A program made the position numbers and the translations under genes. This document shows positions 7,919-15,987 of a stretch of 64,000 bases of DNA, piece by piece. The first letter of the stretch is position 1. Each line of letters opens with the position of its first letter. Source of the DNA: M55B129 sp034189085 (GTDB taxonomy: Bacteria; Bacillota; Dethiobacteria; DTU022); the NCBI GenBank assembly GCA_034189085.1, contig JAXHVH010000001.1, forward strand, positions 124,001-188,000. Reading direction: 5' to 3'. Below the pieces are notes generated by a model. The model did not search any database. It saw only the letters and a list, made by a program, of their open reading frames with translations, and was not told the origin of the DNA.

Positions 7919-10339
7919 TCATGTCCCTTCGCCGCGCAAAATCGCCCCGCGACTGACCAGGGCATTTTTGATATCCTCAAATACACGGTTAACTTCTTCG
8001 TCAGTCAAAGTCCCTTCATCCCGCCTGAAGGTTACTGAATAAGCAAGGCTTCGCTTGCCGGCCGGAATCTGTTTCCCTTCAAAAAGATCAAAAAGAACCA
8101 CCCGGCTGACAAAATCTCTGCCCGCCTCTTCAATTACTTGGGCCAGTTCTTCGGATGCTATGTTTTTATCCACAATAACTGCAATATCTCTCTTGGCTGC
8201 AGGATAACGAGGTAATGGCGTAAAACAGGGAACAGGCTGGGCCATTTTAAAGAGCAGGGTTAAATCAATTTCTGAAACAGTAACGGGTTGATCAATTTCC
8301 CAATCGCCTGCCACTTCAGGGTGGATCTGACCGATGAAACCGAGAACATTATCATCGACTTTCACCATGGCACTTCGAGCAGGATGAGTAAATGGAAAGG
8401 CCTGCGGAATAAATCTAACTCTTTCAATTCCATAACGTTTGAAAATGGTTTCTAAAACTCCCTTGATCACGAAAAAATCTGCTTTGCCTGAAGGTATCAC
8501 CCAGTTCTGTTCAGGTATAATACCGGTTACTGCCATGCCCAGAATCGGTTTTTCAGCAGGCTGTTCTTTCAGCGGCAGTGAATCGGCCATGTAAACAGAT
8601 CCCACCTCAAAAAGCAACTGGTTTACTTCGCTGAAACTGCAATTATGCTGCACAGCTTTAAGCAAGCCGGGAACTAAAGTAGTCCGCATGGCTGACTGCT
8701 CCTCTGAAAAGGGATTGCGAACAGGAATATAGTTCATCCTGGGATCATTATCCGGTAAACGCAGTTGACGCAGACCAGAAGGATTAATAAAAGAGTAAGC
8801 GATGCATTCATAGAAACCGGCGGAAATCATGATTTCTTTGATCGCATCTTTGAACCTTTCTTCTTCTTTTTCCCTGTTTTCAATTAATTCTCCCCTTGGA
8901 AGCGTGAGCGGAATGCGATCATAACCATACAAACGAGCTACCTCTTCAACAATGTCTTCTTCTATCCTGACATCCGCCCTGCGGAGAGGGATAGTGACTT
9001 CGATTAAATCATCTTCAGACGGAGAAATAGAAAATCCAAGATTATCAAGCAAAGCCGATACCTCGGCAGTATCAATATCTATCCCCAGTATCCTGCTGAT
9101 CCTGCAAGCGCTTACTGACAGATGATGCGGTTTAACAGTCGAATAATTTTCATCAACCACTCCACTTAACACTTTACCCCCGGCCAGTTCATTGAGCAGC
9201 AGGGCGGCCCGATTCTGAGCCCACATAACTGCTTCCGGGTTAACTCCCCTTTCAAAGCGCTGTGAAGCCTCAGAAGGCAAGCTTAGACGCCGGGCCGTCT
9301 TCCTGATACTGGTGGGATTAAAAACGGCTGCTTCAATCAAAACCTCACGTGTGGCCGCGGTGATTTCGGTATTTTCACCACCCATTACCCCGGCCAGGCC
9401 AACAGGTTTATTGTTGTCGGCAATCACCAGATCCTCATCGGTCAGTGCACGCTCCACTCCGTCCAATGTAATTAGCTTTTCTCCCATCCTGGCCCGCCTA
9501 ACCAGGATTTTCCTCTCCTTGAGAAGTTGTAGATCAAAGGCATGTAGTGGCTGTCCTGTTTCCCACATTACATAATTGCTAATATCAACAATATTGTTGA
9601 TGGGGCGCACACCCGCTTTCATCAATCTCATCTGCATCCAGATTGGTGAAGGCCCAATCTGGATTTCCCTGATCACCCTTGCCGTATAACGTGGGCAAAG
9701 GTTCCGGTCATCTATATCCACTTTTACCGCTTCGTAAACCGGTATCTCCGTTTCCGGTAAATTCATGGCAGGCATTTTTACTTTTCCACCCGTCAGGGCG
9801 GCAACCTCGAAAGCAACTCCCAGCATACCGAGGCAATCGGCCCTGTTTGGCGTGAGATCAAGGCAAAGGATCTGATCATCAAAACCAAGCACTTGATCGA
9901 CTTTTTCCTCCACCGTAATATTTTTATCGAGAATAAGAATTTCCTGATCTGATCCCAGTTCAAGCCCCAGTTCCCGGGCTGAACAGAGCATTCCGGCTGA
10001 AGTAACACCGTAAATAGGCCTTTCTTTAATTTCCCATCCGCCCGGCAGCACCGCTCCGGGCCTTGCTACGGCAACTTTATCTCCCACAGCCATATTTTTG
10101 GCTCCACAAACAATTTTATGAATGCCGTTTCCCGTATCGGTATCAACCAGAACCAGATTATCACGGCCTGGATGAGGCCTGATTCCTTTGACCTGGCCTA
10201 CTACCACACCGGGCAGGGGAGAACCAAATGATTCAACCGCTTCTACTTCAATTCCCGCCATGGTCATGCGTTCACCCAGTTCCTGCGGAGAAAGACCCGG
10301 ATCAATATATTCAAGCAACCAGCTGAAAGGTACACGCAT
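7919..10339 (-). CDS. pheT: Phenylalanyl-tRNA synthetase beta subunit
   Basis: Beta chain of the (alpha-beta)2 enzyme that charges tRNA-Phe, 806 aa, full length. Domains in order: N-terminal tRNA-binding OB fold (about 40-150, including VVVGQVKGIRPHPG); B3/B4 editing domain (GVMGGENTEI, LIEAAVF); B5 domain; catalytic-like core; and C-terminal FDX-ACB anticodon-binding domain (FTPLPRYPAAKRDIAV and the final 80 residues). Start is ATG 10339 with GGAGG ten bases upstream; the protein begins MRVPFSWL as usual. It follows pheS by 101 bases, with a possible extra promoter between them. Confidence 0.97.
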   Translation of the reverse strand: MRVPFSWLLEYIDPGLSPQELGERMTMAGIEVEAVESFGSPLPGVVVGQVKGIRPHPGRDNLVLVDTDTGNGIHKIVCGAKNMAVGDKVAVARPGAVLPGGWEIKERPIYGVTSAGMLCSARELGLELGSDQEILILDKNITVEEKVDQVLGFDDQILCLDLTPNRADCLGMLGVAFEVAALTGGKVKMPAMNLPETEIPVYEAVKVDIDDRNLCPRYTARVIREIQIGPSPIWMQMRLMKAGVRPINNIVDISNYVMWETGQPLHAFDLQLLKERKILVRRARMGEKLITLDGVERALTDEDLVIADNNKPVGLAGVMGGENTEITAATREVLIEAAVFNPTSIRKTARRLSLPSEASQRFERGVNPEAVMWAQNRAALLLNELAGGKVLSGVVDENYSTVKPHHLSVSACRISRILGIDIDTAEVSALLDNLGFSISPSEDDLIEVTIPLRRADVRIEEDIVEEVARLYGYDRIPLTLPRGELIENREKEEERFKDAIKEIMISAGFYECIAYSFINPSGLRQLRLPDNDPRMNYIPVRNPFSEEQSAMRTTLVPGLLKAVQHNCSFSEVNQLLFEVGSVYMADSLPLKEQPAEKPILGMAVTGIIPEQNWVIPSGKADFFVIKGVLETIFKRYGIERVRFIPQAFPFTHPARSAMVKVDDNVLGFIGQIHPEVAGDWEIDQPVTVSEIDLTLLFKMAQPVPCFTPLPRYPAAKRDIAVIVDKNIASEELAQVIEEAGRDFVSRVVLFDLFEGKQIPAGKRSLAYSVTFRRDEGTLTDEEVNRVFEDIKNALVSRGAILRGEGT

Positions 10340-10376
10340 TATCAGATCCTCCAATCATGTCAAAAAAAATATGTCA

Positions 10377-10404
10377 ATTATATACCATAGTTTCAAACAT
10401 TCAA
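10377..10404 (-). promoter_or_regulatory. Possible internal promoter before pheT
   Basis: Minus-strand TTGAAT (10399-10404), 16-base spacer, TATAAT (10377-10382), about 38 bases before the pheT start. It would allow pheT and zapA to be transcribed apart from the T-box-controlled message. Confidence 0.45.
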
Positions 10405-10440
10405 CAAACTGAATCCCGGTCTGCCATGTTTCATCATTAA

Positions 10441-11466
10441 TTAACCAAACTGTTTGAGAAAACGCAGATCGTTGGTAAAAAACTGGCGCAGATCACCGAT
10501 ACCGTATTTGAGCATCGCTATACGTTCGACTCCCATTCCAAAGGCAAATCCTGTTACTTCCCGTGGTTTGTATCCAGACACTGAAAGAACATGCGGGTGA
10601 ACCATTCCGGCACCGAGAATTTCCAACCAGCCTGTATTACTGCACACACGGCACCCTTTGCCTTTGCACATCACACAGAGAATATCTACCTCGGCGCTCG
10701 GCTCGGTAAAGGGGAAAAAACTGGGCCGCAAACGGATCTTCTGTTCCGATCCAAACATTTCCCGGACAAATGAAAGCAGGGTGCCCTTCAGGTCGGCAAA
10801 TGTTATGTCTTTATCCACTGCCAACCCTTCTACCTGGTGGAACATGGGAGAATGAGTGGCATCATCATCACGACGGAAAACTTTACCCGGAGCAATGATA
10901 CGGACAGGCAGGCGAGGAGCCATTTTCTCCATTGCTCTGACCTGAACCGGAGATGTGTGGGTACGCAGCAAATAATTTTCAGTAAGATAGAAAGAATCCT
11001 GCATGTCACGAGCCGGGTGATCAGCTGGAAAATTCAATGCTTCATAATTATAGTAATCGGTTTCAATGTCCGGCCCATGGGCGACCTGAAAACCGAGGCC
11101 GATAAAAATCTCTTTTATTTCATCAGTGATCAGGGTCAGGGGATGTTTTTGTCCCATCGAAACCGGCCTGCCGGGCAGGGTTACATCAATTCTCTCTTTC
11201 TCCCATTGATCGCTCCTCGATAAATCCCGCAGGGCTTGTTCCCGCTGTTCGATAGCCTCTTCCAGCAATGCCCGGAGGTCATTAGCCTGCCTGCCGACTT
11301 CAGGTCTTTGTTCAGGAGGAATAGTACCCAGTCCCCGCAATATTGCTGTTAATTTTCCTTTTTTGCCAAGAAAACGCACTTTTATCTCTTTAAGCTCTTC
11401 AAGAGCTGCTGCATTTTCTATCTGCAGGCGTGCATCTTTACTCAGTTCTTCAAGCTGCTGTTGCAT
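10441..11466 (-). CDS. pheS: Phenylalanyl-tRNA synthetase alpha subunit
   Basis: Catalytic alpha chain of PheRS, 341 aa. It has an N-terminal coiled coil (about 1-85) and a class II catalytic core with the HPARD motif (DHPARDMQDSFYL), RTHTSPVQ, a motif-2 loop (GKVFRRDDDATHSPMFHQ) and motif 3 (GFAFGMGVERIAMLKYG). Two CxxC pairs (CVMCKGKGCRVC) sit before motif 3; these are seen in Clostridia homologues. Start ATG 11466 with GGAGG nine bases upstream. It is the first gene after the Phe T-box leader. Confidence 0.97.
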   Translation of the reverse strand: MQQQLEELSKDARLQIENAAALEELKEIKVRFLGKKGKLTAILRGLGTIPPEQRPEVGRQANDLRALLEEAIEQREQALRDLSRSDQWEKERIDVTLPGRPVSMGQKHPLTLITDEIKEIFIGLGFQVAHGPDIETDYYNYEALNFPADHPARDMQDSFYLTENYLLRTHTSPVQVRAMEKMAPRLPVRIIAPGKVFRRDDDATHSPMFHQVEGLAVDKDITFADLKGTLLSFVREMFGSEQKIRLRPSFFPFTEPSAEVDILCVMCKGKGCRVCSNTGWLEILGAGMVHPHVLSVSGYKPREVTGFAFGMGVERIAMLKYGIGDLRQFFTNDLRFLKQFG

Positions 11467-11485
11467 TATAAACACCTCCACAAAA

Positions 11486-11740
11486 TTAAAAATCCCTCCG
11501 AAAAGGGACGAAAGGGGTTATTCCGCGGTACCACCCATTTTAGCCGTTGCCGGCTCACTCAGACTCGATAACGGTGGTTCACCGTCTCCTGCCTACCGGG
11601 AAAGGCTGCCGTTCAGCGGGAAGCTCCGGAGTGAATTTCAACCGGCAGAACCGGGATACAGCTTACAGTCGCGGCTGATCCTCCCTGGGCGATTCCTGTG
11701 CCAGCTTACCTGTCTCCTTCACAGCTTTAGTATGTATAAA
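11486..11740 (-). promoter_or_regulatory. T-box riboswitch (tRNA-Phe) controlling pheST
   Basis: Read on the minus strand, the leader has the GGAG/CTCC base of Stem I, a GGGAGGATC distal region, a likely specifier UUC (11633-11635, in GAAAUUCA, matching Phe) and the 14-base T-box core GGGTGGTACCGCGG (about 11524-11537). The antiterminator can pair GGGT with ACCC on either side of the core. The competing terminator pairs CCCTTT with GGAGGG, then runs into TTTTTAATTTT at 11482-11492. Uncharged tRNA-Phe is expected to stop termination and turn on pheST. Confidence 0.93.
11489..11517 (-). terminator. Regulated terminator of the pheST T-box
   Basis: GC-rich stem (CCCTTT/GGAGGG, or the alternative TCCCT/AGGGA at 11493-11508) followed by five U residues on the minus strand. 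It is mutually exclusive with the T-box antiterminator. Confidence 0.8.
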
Positions 11741-11753
11741 CTATGTCTGCATT

Positions 11754-11782
11754 ATTATAGCATCTTGGCCTTTTGTCATCAA
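11754..11782 (-). promoter_or_regulatory. Promoter of the pheST T-box transcript
   Basis: TTGATG (11777-11782), 17-base spacer, TGC-TATAAT (-10 at 11754-11759). It starts just after the stop codon of the TrmH-family gene, so pheST has its own transcript. Confidence 0.75.
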
Positions 11783-11787
11783 GCAGC

Positions 11788-12582
11788 TCAGGCCCGGCGC
11801 TGGCGCATTATTTCGTAGACAATCACTGCACCGGCAGCAGCAGCATTAAGTGATTCCACATTACCATAAAGAGGGATAGCCACACTGCAGTCAACTGTCG
11901 AAAACAATTCTGGAAGTATGCCCGCAGCCTCGTTGCCAATCACAACAGCTGTAGGCCGGGTATAATCAGCCTCCCAGTATGGAAGAGGCGATCCGGCGTC
12001 TGTGCCTATTATCTGTATGCCCTTACTCTTTAGTGTACTGATCAGCAATGCCGGATCATTAATCATTATCAGGGGGATCTGAAAAACTGCACCGGCTGAT
12101 GCACGCAGGGTTTTTGGTCCGAAAGGATCCGCCCCGCCCGCAACAAGATATACTGCACTCATTCCCGCCGCTGCCGCTGTCCGGATCAAAGTCCCCAGAT
12201 TGCCGGGATCCTGAAGTCGATCAAGAATTAATAGTGGATCCTGTTTCTTGATAAACCAATCACCTGCTGGATGCTGTCGATAATAAAATATCGCCGCTAT
12301 CTCCTGTGGCGATTCAGTAGCAGCCATTTTTACAAACAATTTTTTCGGTAAAACAGCCTGTTTTACCCCACCCGGAAGACTTTTTAATAAAGCATAACCA
12401 CCGCCTTCTTTATATTCCACGGTGGCGAAAATAATTTCCGGTTCCAGCCCCGCTTTTAGAGCCTCTTCAACCAGGTTCGGACCTTCCAGGGCAATTTTGC
12501 CCGTTTGTAGGCGATAGCGCCTGCTTTTCAAGAGCCTGGTATACTCCTTGATCAGAGGATTATGGGGGCTTGAAATCTTCAA
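11788..12582 (-). CDS. TrmH/SpoU family RNA 2'-O-methyltransferase
   Basis: Predicted SAM-dependent ribose methyltransferase acting on rRNA or tRNA, 264 aa. It has an N-terminal substrate-binding domain (SPHNPLIKEYTRLLKSRRYR, LEGPNLVEEAL) and a SPOUT catalytic domain with LDRLQDPGNLGTLIRTA (motif 1), VVIGNEAAGI (motif 2) and a final IPLYGNVESLNAAAAGAV (motif 3). All signature residues of the YsgA/RlmB-like group are present. The usual position just upstream of pheS is kept. Start TTG 12582 has only a weak GAG site; the gap to ktrA is nine bases. Which nucleotide it modifies cannot be told from sequence. Confidence 0.9.
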   Translation of the reverse strand: MKISSPHNPLIKEYTRLLKSRRYRLQTGKIALEGPNLVEEALKAGLEPEIIFATVEYKEGGGYALLKSLPGGVKQAVLPKKLFVKMAATESPQEIAAIFYYRQHPAGDWFIKKQDPLLILDRLQDPGNLGTLIRTAAAAGMSAVYLVAGGADPFGPKTLRASAGAVFQIPLIMINDPALLISTLKSKGIQIIGTDAGSPLPYWEADYTRPTAVVIGNEAAGILPELFSTVDCSVAIPLYGNVESLNAAAAGAVIVYEIMRQRRA

Positions 12583-12591
12583 TTCGCTCAG

Positions 12592-13248
12592 CTAGATCCA
12601 CTCCAGTTTCTGCAGATCTTTATTTTCGCCGATGGCTACAATGATATCATTTTCCTCAATAATGTCTTCAGCCATCGGGGATATGTTTGTTTCCTTTTCA
12701 TCGTCCCTGCGCAGGGCAATGATACTTACTCCATACCGGGCACGCAGATTCAATTCCTGCAGCGATTTGCCAACCATGTCCTTCGGCGCATTCACTTCCA
12801 CCACGCTGTAATCATTGGAAAGCTCAATCATGTCAATAATTGTCGGTGCTACAAGACTGCGGGCCAATTTATAACCGGTATCCCTTTCCGGATAAATCAC
12901 CCGGTGAACACCAATCTTTGAAAGGGCTTTGCCGTGCAATTCTGTCTGGGCTTTAGCAATAATCTCCCTGGCTCCCATTTCAACAAGAAGTATAGCAGTC
13001 ATGATACTGGCCTGTATATCAACGCCAATACTCAGAATCACAGCTTCATAATCCTTGATCCCAAGTAATTCCAGGACATCTTCCGACGTAGCATCGGCCT
13101 GTACAGCACCGGTCACCTCATCGCTGATCTGCTGGATTAGTTTCTCGTCACTGTCGACAACCATGACATCCTGTCCAAGGCTGTAAAGGGTTTTAGCCAC
13201 TGAAGTACCAAAACGTCCTGCCCCAATTACTAAAAATGACTTTGGCAC
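12592..13248 (-). CDS. ktrA: Potassium uptake regulatory subunit KtrA/TrkA
   Basis: Cytosolic gating ring subunit of the KtrAB potassium transporter, 218 aa. It has an N-terminal RCK/Rossmann fold with the NAD/ATP loop VIGAGRFGTSVA, an acidic residue ending strand 2 (VVDSDE), and a C-terminal RCK_C domain (about 135-218: SLQELNLRARYGVSIIALRR), which in relatives binds c-di-AMP. Start is GTG 13248 with GGAGG seven bases upstream; an earlier GTG at 13263 overlaps the Shine-Dalgarno site. It follows ktrB by 24 bases and is clearly paired with it. Confidence 0.92.
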   Translation of the reverse strand: MPKSFLVIGAGRFGTSVAKTLYSLGQDVMVVDSDEKLIQQISDEVTGAVQADATSEDVLELLGIKDYEAVILSIGVDIQASIMTAILLVEMGAREIIAKAQTELHGKALSKIGVHRVIYPERDTGYKLARSLVAPTIIDMIELSNDYSVVEVNAPKDMVGKSLQELNLRARYGVSIIALRRDDEKETNISPMAEDIIEENDIIVAIGENKDLQKLEWI

Positions 13249-13272
13249 TACTGTTACCTCCACATAAAATAA

Positions 13273-14607
13273 TTAACCGATTAACAGGTGTTCTTCAGGA
13301 TAATGCAATGAATCTTCCTTCTGGCGGCGGGGCAGCCAGAACAGCAGGCTCAAGGGACCTACCCTTCCACCGAACATGGTGACAATCAAAGCGATTTTGC
13401 TGGGCAAGCTCAGTTCCGGAGTAATGCCAGCCGACAGGCCGACCGTACCGAAGGCGGAAAAAGCTTCAAACAACAGGGACATGAAATCCATCTCTTCAAA
13501 GTAAGTCATAACCAAAGTGGACAGAAAGATTAAGGCTACCGCTGCACTCATAATTGAAACTGCCTTCATGACCTGATTCAAAGAGAAGCGGCGCATGTAG
13601 ACTACCGGTTCCTGGCGCCCCCTGATCATGCTTATAAATGTTATCAGGACAACACCTAAAGTGGTGGTTTTTACCCCGCCCCCGGTGGATGTGGGGGAAG
13701 CTCCAATGAACATAAGGGTCATCAGGATTACCATCGTGGTGGAATTAAGCTCACCTGTATTCAGGACACTGAAACCGGCTGTGCGCGGCGTAGCCGCCGT
13801 AAAAAAAGCAGTGAAAAACTTGCCACCCCAGGACAATTCCCCCATTGTTTCCGGATTGTTATATTCCAGCAGCAATACAAAAAATGTCCCCGTAACCAGC
13901 AGAAAAGCGGTAATAATAAAAACCAAACGGCTGTGCAAAGTAAGCCGACTCCGCCGTCGAAACAGCTTAAACGGCTCCATAATCACTGTGAACCCAAGGC
14001 CTCCAATGATGAACAATAGCATGATCGTACCATTGACCAGATAATCCGTCGGGGTCCGGGTCAGGCTGTCATAACTGCCAAAGAGATCAAATCCGGCGTT
14101 GCCGAAAGCGGAGATGGCATGAAATAGGGCAAAGAAAACACCTCGTTCCATTCCCAAAATGGGGATAAAACGAATGCTTAAAAGAATTGTTCCGATTGCA
14201 ACGAAGAAAACCGCCAGCCTGACCACGGCCAGGACCAGCCTCAGCAACCCGGCAACCGAGTCTTGATTCAAGGCTTCTTTGACCAGGAGGCGATCCCGCA
14301 GGGTTATCCTGCGTCCAAGAAAAATAAAGATCAAAGTGGCCATAGTCATAAAACCGAGAGCACCAATAAAAATAAGGGTCATAATGACCCCCTGGCCCAG
14401 AGGTGAAAAGAACGTCCCTGTATCTACAACCACCAATCCGGTGACACAAACTGCTGAAGTAGCCGTAAAAAGAGCATCCACATAATTCAGCCCTTCTCCC
14501 GCGTGCATAGGAGGAAGGCTCAGCAATAGCGATCCAGCGAATATTACTCCAAGGAAACCGAAGACCATAACCCGCGCCGGGTTGAGGGGCTTATGCCTGC
14601 TTTGCAA
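13273..14607 (-). CDS. ktrB: Potassium transporter KtrB/TrkH family
   Basis: Membrane ion channel subunit of the Ktr system, 444 aa with about eight to ten transmembrane helices in four MPM repeats. The selectivity-filter Gly segments are visible: TSAVCVTGL, ISAFGNAGFD, AATPRTAGFS and SAFGTVGLS. Start is TTG 14607 with CGGAG about ten bases upstream; nearby ATG codons are out of frame. ktrB-ktrA is inserted between rplT and the TrmH-family gene, an arrangement seen in several Clostridia. Confidence 0.94.
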   Translation of the reverse strand: MQSRHKPLNPARVMVFGFLGVIFAGSLLLSLPPMHAGEGLNYVDALFTATSAVCVTGLVVVDTGTFFSPLGQGVIMTLIFIGALGFMTMATLIFIFLGRRITLRDRLLVKEALNQDSVAGLLRLVLAVVRLAVFFVAIGTILLSIRFIPILGMERGVFFALFHAISAFGNAGFDLFGSYDSLTRTPTDYLVNGTIMLLFIIGGLGFTVIMEPFKLFRRRSRLTLHSRLVFIITAFLLVTGTFFVLLLEYNNPETMGELSWGGKFFTAFFTAATPRTAGFSVLNTGELNSTTMVILMTLMFIGASPTSTGGGVKTTTLGVVLITFISMIRGRQEPVVYMRRFSLNQVMKAVSIMSAAVALIFLSTLVMTYFEEMDFMSLLFEAFSAFGTVGLSAGITPELSLPSKIALIVTMFGGRVGPLSLLFWLPRRQKEDSLHYPEEHLLIG

Positions 14608-14665
14608 TGATCATCATCTCCGAACGAACGGATACATTTACGTAATAATGCATACTTATTTCAGG

Positions 14666-15019
14666 CTAATTATTTTCTTTGGCCACATCCACGAGACGGG
14701 CAAAAGCTTCTTTGTCGTTTACAGCCAGGTCTGCCAGAACCTTGCGATTTATCTGAACATCAGCTTTTTTTAGGCCGTTAATAAACCGGCTGTATGATAA
14801 TCCGCCTGCCCTGGCCGCAGCATTGATCCGGGCAATCCATAGCTTACGGAAATCGCGTTTGCGCTGCTTGCGATCCCGGTAAGCATAGGAAAGCGATCTC
14901 ATCACCTGCTGATTGGCTACCCTGAACAGCTTGCTTTTGGCCCCGTAATATCCTTTGGCCAGTTTCAATATTTTTTTACGCCTTTTTCGGGCGATGGGTC
15001 CTCTTTTTGTGCGAGGCAT
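14666..15019 (-). CDS. rplT: 50S ribosomal protein L20
   Basis: L20, 117 aa, binds 23S rRNA early in large-subunit assembly. In Bacillus it also represses its own operon by binding the infC leader. Sequence shows PRTKRGPIARKRRKKILKLA, GYYGAKS, SYAYRDRKQRKRDFRKLWI and INAAAR, all hallmarks of L20. Start ATG 15019 with GGAGG nine bases before it. Last gene of infC-rpmI-rplT. Confidence 0.98.
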   Translation of the reverse strand: MPRTKRGPIARKRRKKILKLAKGYYGAKSKLFRVANQQVMRSLSYAYRDRKQRKRDFRKLWIARINAAARAGGLSYSRFINGLKKADVQINRKVLADLAVNDKEAFARLVDVAKENN

Positions 15020-15083
15020 TGTCAATCATCCTCCTACAAGTTGTACTGTATAGTTCTTTCTTTATCCGCCTTTTCTTAAACCA

Positions 15084-15275
15084 TCAGGGAATGAGAAGCT
15101 TTACTCTTTTGGTGTCGGCGGGTTTAACAATGGTCGATTTACGCAACCGCCTCTTACGCTTGGCACTTTTTTTACCCGTAAGATGGCTGTCAAATGCACG
15201 AAAACGCTTAATTTTTCCGCTGCCGGTTTTTTTAAAACGTTTAGCCGCGCCGCGGTGGGTTTTCATTTTGGGCAT
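15084..15275 (-). CDS. rpmI: 50S ribosomal protein L35
   Basis: L35, 63 aa, small basic large-subunit protein. The start MPKMKTHRGAAKRFKKTGSG and the K/R-rich remainder (HLTGKKSAKRKRRLRK) are diagnostic. It is 21 bases downstream of infC and 64 bases upstream of rplT. Ribosome binding site AAAGG. Confidence 0.97.
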   Translation of the reverse strand: MPKMKTHRGAAKRFKKTGSGKIKRFRAFDSHLTGKKSAKRKRRLRKSTIVKPADTKRVKLLIP

Positions 15276-15296
15276 TATTACAACAACCTTTCTCTA

Positions 15297-15806
15297 CTAT
15301 GATTTGGGCGCCAGAATCATAATCATATTTCGCCCTTCCTGTTTGGCCGCTTTTTCCACAACACTGAACTCGGCAAGGCTTTCGGCCATCTGCTGGCTGA
15401 GGCGCTGGGCAATCTCCGGATGGGTAATCTCACGTCCCCTGAACATCACGGTGACTTTAACCTTATCCCCATTCTCAAGAAATTTCTTGCCCCTCTTTAC
15501 TTTTACCTCAAAGTCATGTTTATCAATATTGGGCCGCAGCTTAATTTCTTTTATGGTCGTGGTCTTCTGCCTCTTACGCGCTTCACGATCACGTTTACTT
15601 TGCTCGTACTTATATTTTCCGTAATCCATCAGCCGGCAAACCGGCGGCCGCGCTCCGGGAGCAACATTAACCAGATCCATTTTCTTTTCCTGGGCCATCT
15701 GCAGTGCTTCACTTGTCTTCAATACACCAAGCTGGGTGCCGTCTGCATCGATCAACAGGACTTCACGGGCTTTGATTTGTTCATTGACGAACAAATTCTT
15801 ACTAAT
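15297..15806 (-). CDS. infC: Translation initiation factor IF-3, AUU start
   Basis: IF-3, 169 aa, checks start-codon pairing and keeps subunits apart. N-domain (NEQIKAREVLLIDADGTQLGV, REALQMA-like SEALQMA, DLVNVAPGARPPVCRLMDYGKYKYE) and C-domain (KEIKLRPNIDKHDFEVK, VTVMFRGREITH) are complete. The start appears to be ATT at 15806: GGGAGGTG lies nine bases upstream and the product then opens ISKNLFVNEQIKAREV, exactly where other IF-3 proteins begin. A TTG at 15794 would be too far from the binding site and shorten the N-terminus. An AUU start is the classical basis of IF-3 autoregulation. Confidence 0.95.
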   Translation of the reverse strand: MSKNLFVNEQIKAREVLLIDADGTQLGVLKTSEALQMAQEKKMDLVNVAPGARPPVCRLMDYGKYKYEQSKRDREARKRQKTTTIKEIKLRPNIDKHDFEVKVKRGKKFLENGDKVKVTVMFRGREITHPEIAQRLSQQMAESLAEFSVVEKAAKQEGRNMIMILAPKS

Positions 15807-15810
15807 CTTC

Positions 15811-15952
15811 TTTCACCTCCCAGTTATTATAAAAGAGCAGGCGTCTGCCGCCTGCTCTAAATATCCATTGTCTGTGGATAAACCCTGGTAACAGTCTAAA
15901 AACGCCCCAGGGTGAGAAGCAGAGGCTTCTGCTTGCATCCGATTTATTTTAC
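15811..15952 (-). promoter_or_regulatory. infC leader RNA (probable L20/IF3-type ribosomal-protein leader)
   Basis: About 145-base untranslated leader on the minus strand. From 5' to 3' it can form: a 7-bp hairpin AAGCAGA/TCTGCTT with tetraloop (15917-15934); a helix ACCCTGG/CCAGGGT between 15907-15913 and 15882-15888; and a 10-bp terminator-like hairpin (15834-15858). In Bacillus the infC-rpmI-rplT leader is bound by L20 and ends transcription early; position and layout fit that model here, but the match to the published structure was not computed. Confidence 0.7.
15830..15858 (-). terminator. Attenuator hairpin upstream of infC
   Basis: Perfect 10-bp stem AGAGCAGGCG/CGCCTGCTCT with a five-base loop, followed on the minus strand by TTTAT. 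It ends about 10 bases before the infC Shine-Dalgarno. Confidence 0.7.
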
Positions 15953-15958
15953 TGTTGT

Positions 15959-15987
15959 AATATACCAGAATATACTGGTTAGGTCAA
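15959..15987 (-). promoter_or_regulatory. Promoter of infC-rpmI-rplT
   Basis: TTGACC (15982-15987), 17-base spacer, TATATT (15959-15964). The -35 overlaps the thrS stop codon. Start point about 15952, at the head of the leader. Confidence 0.7.
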
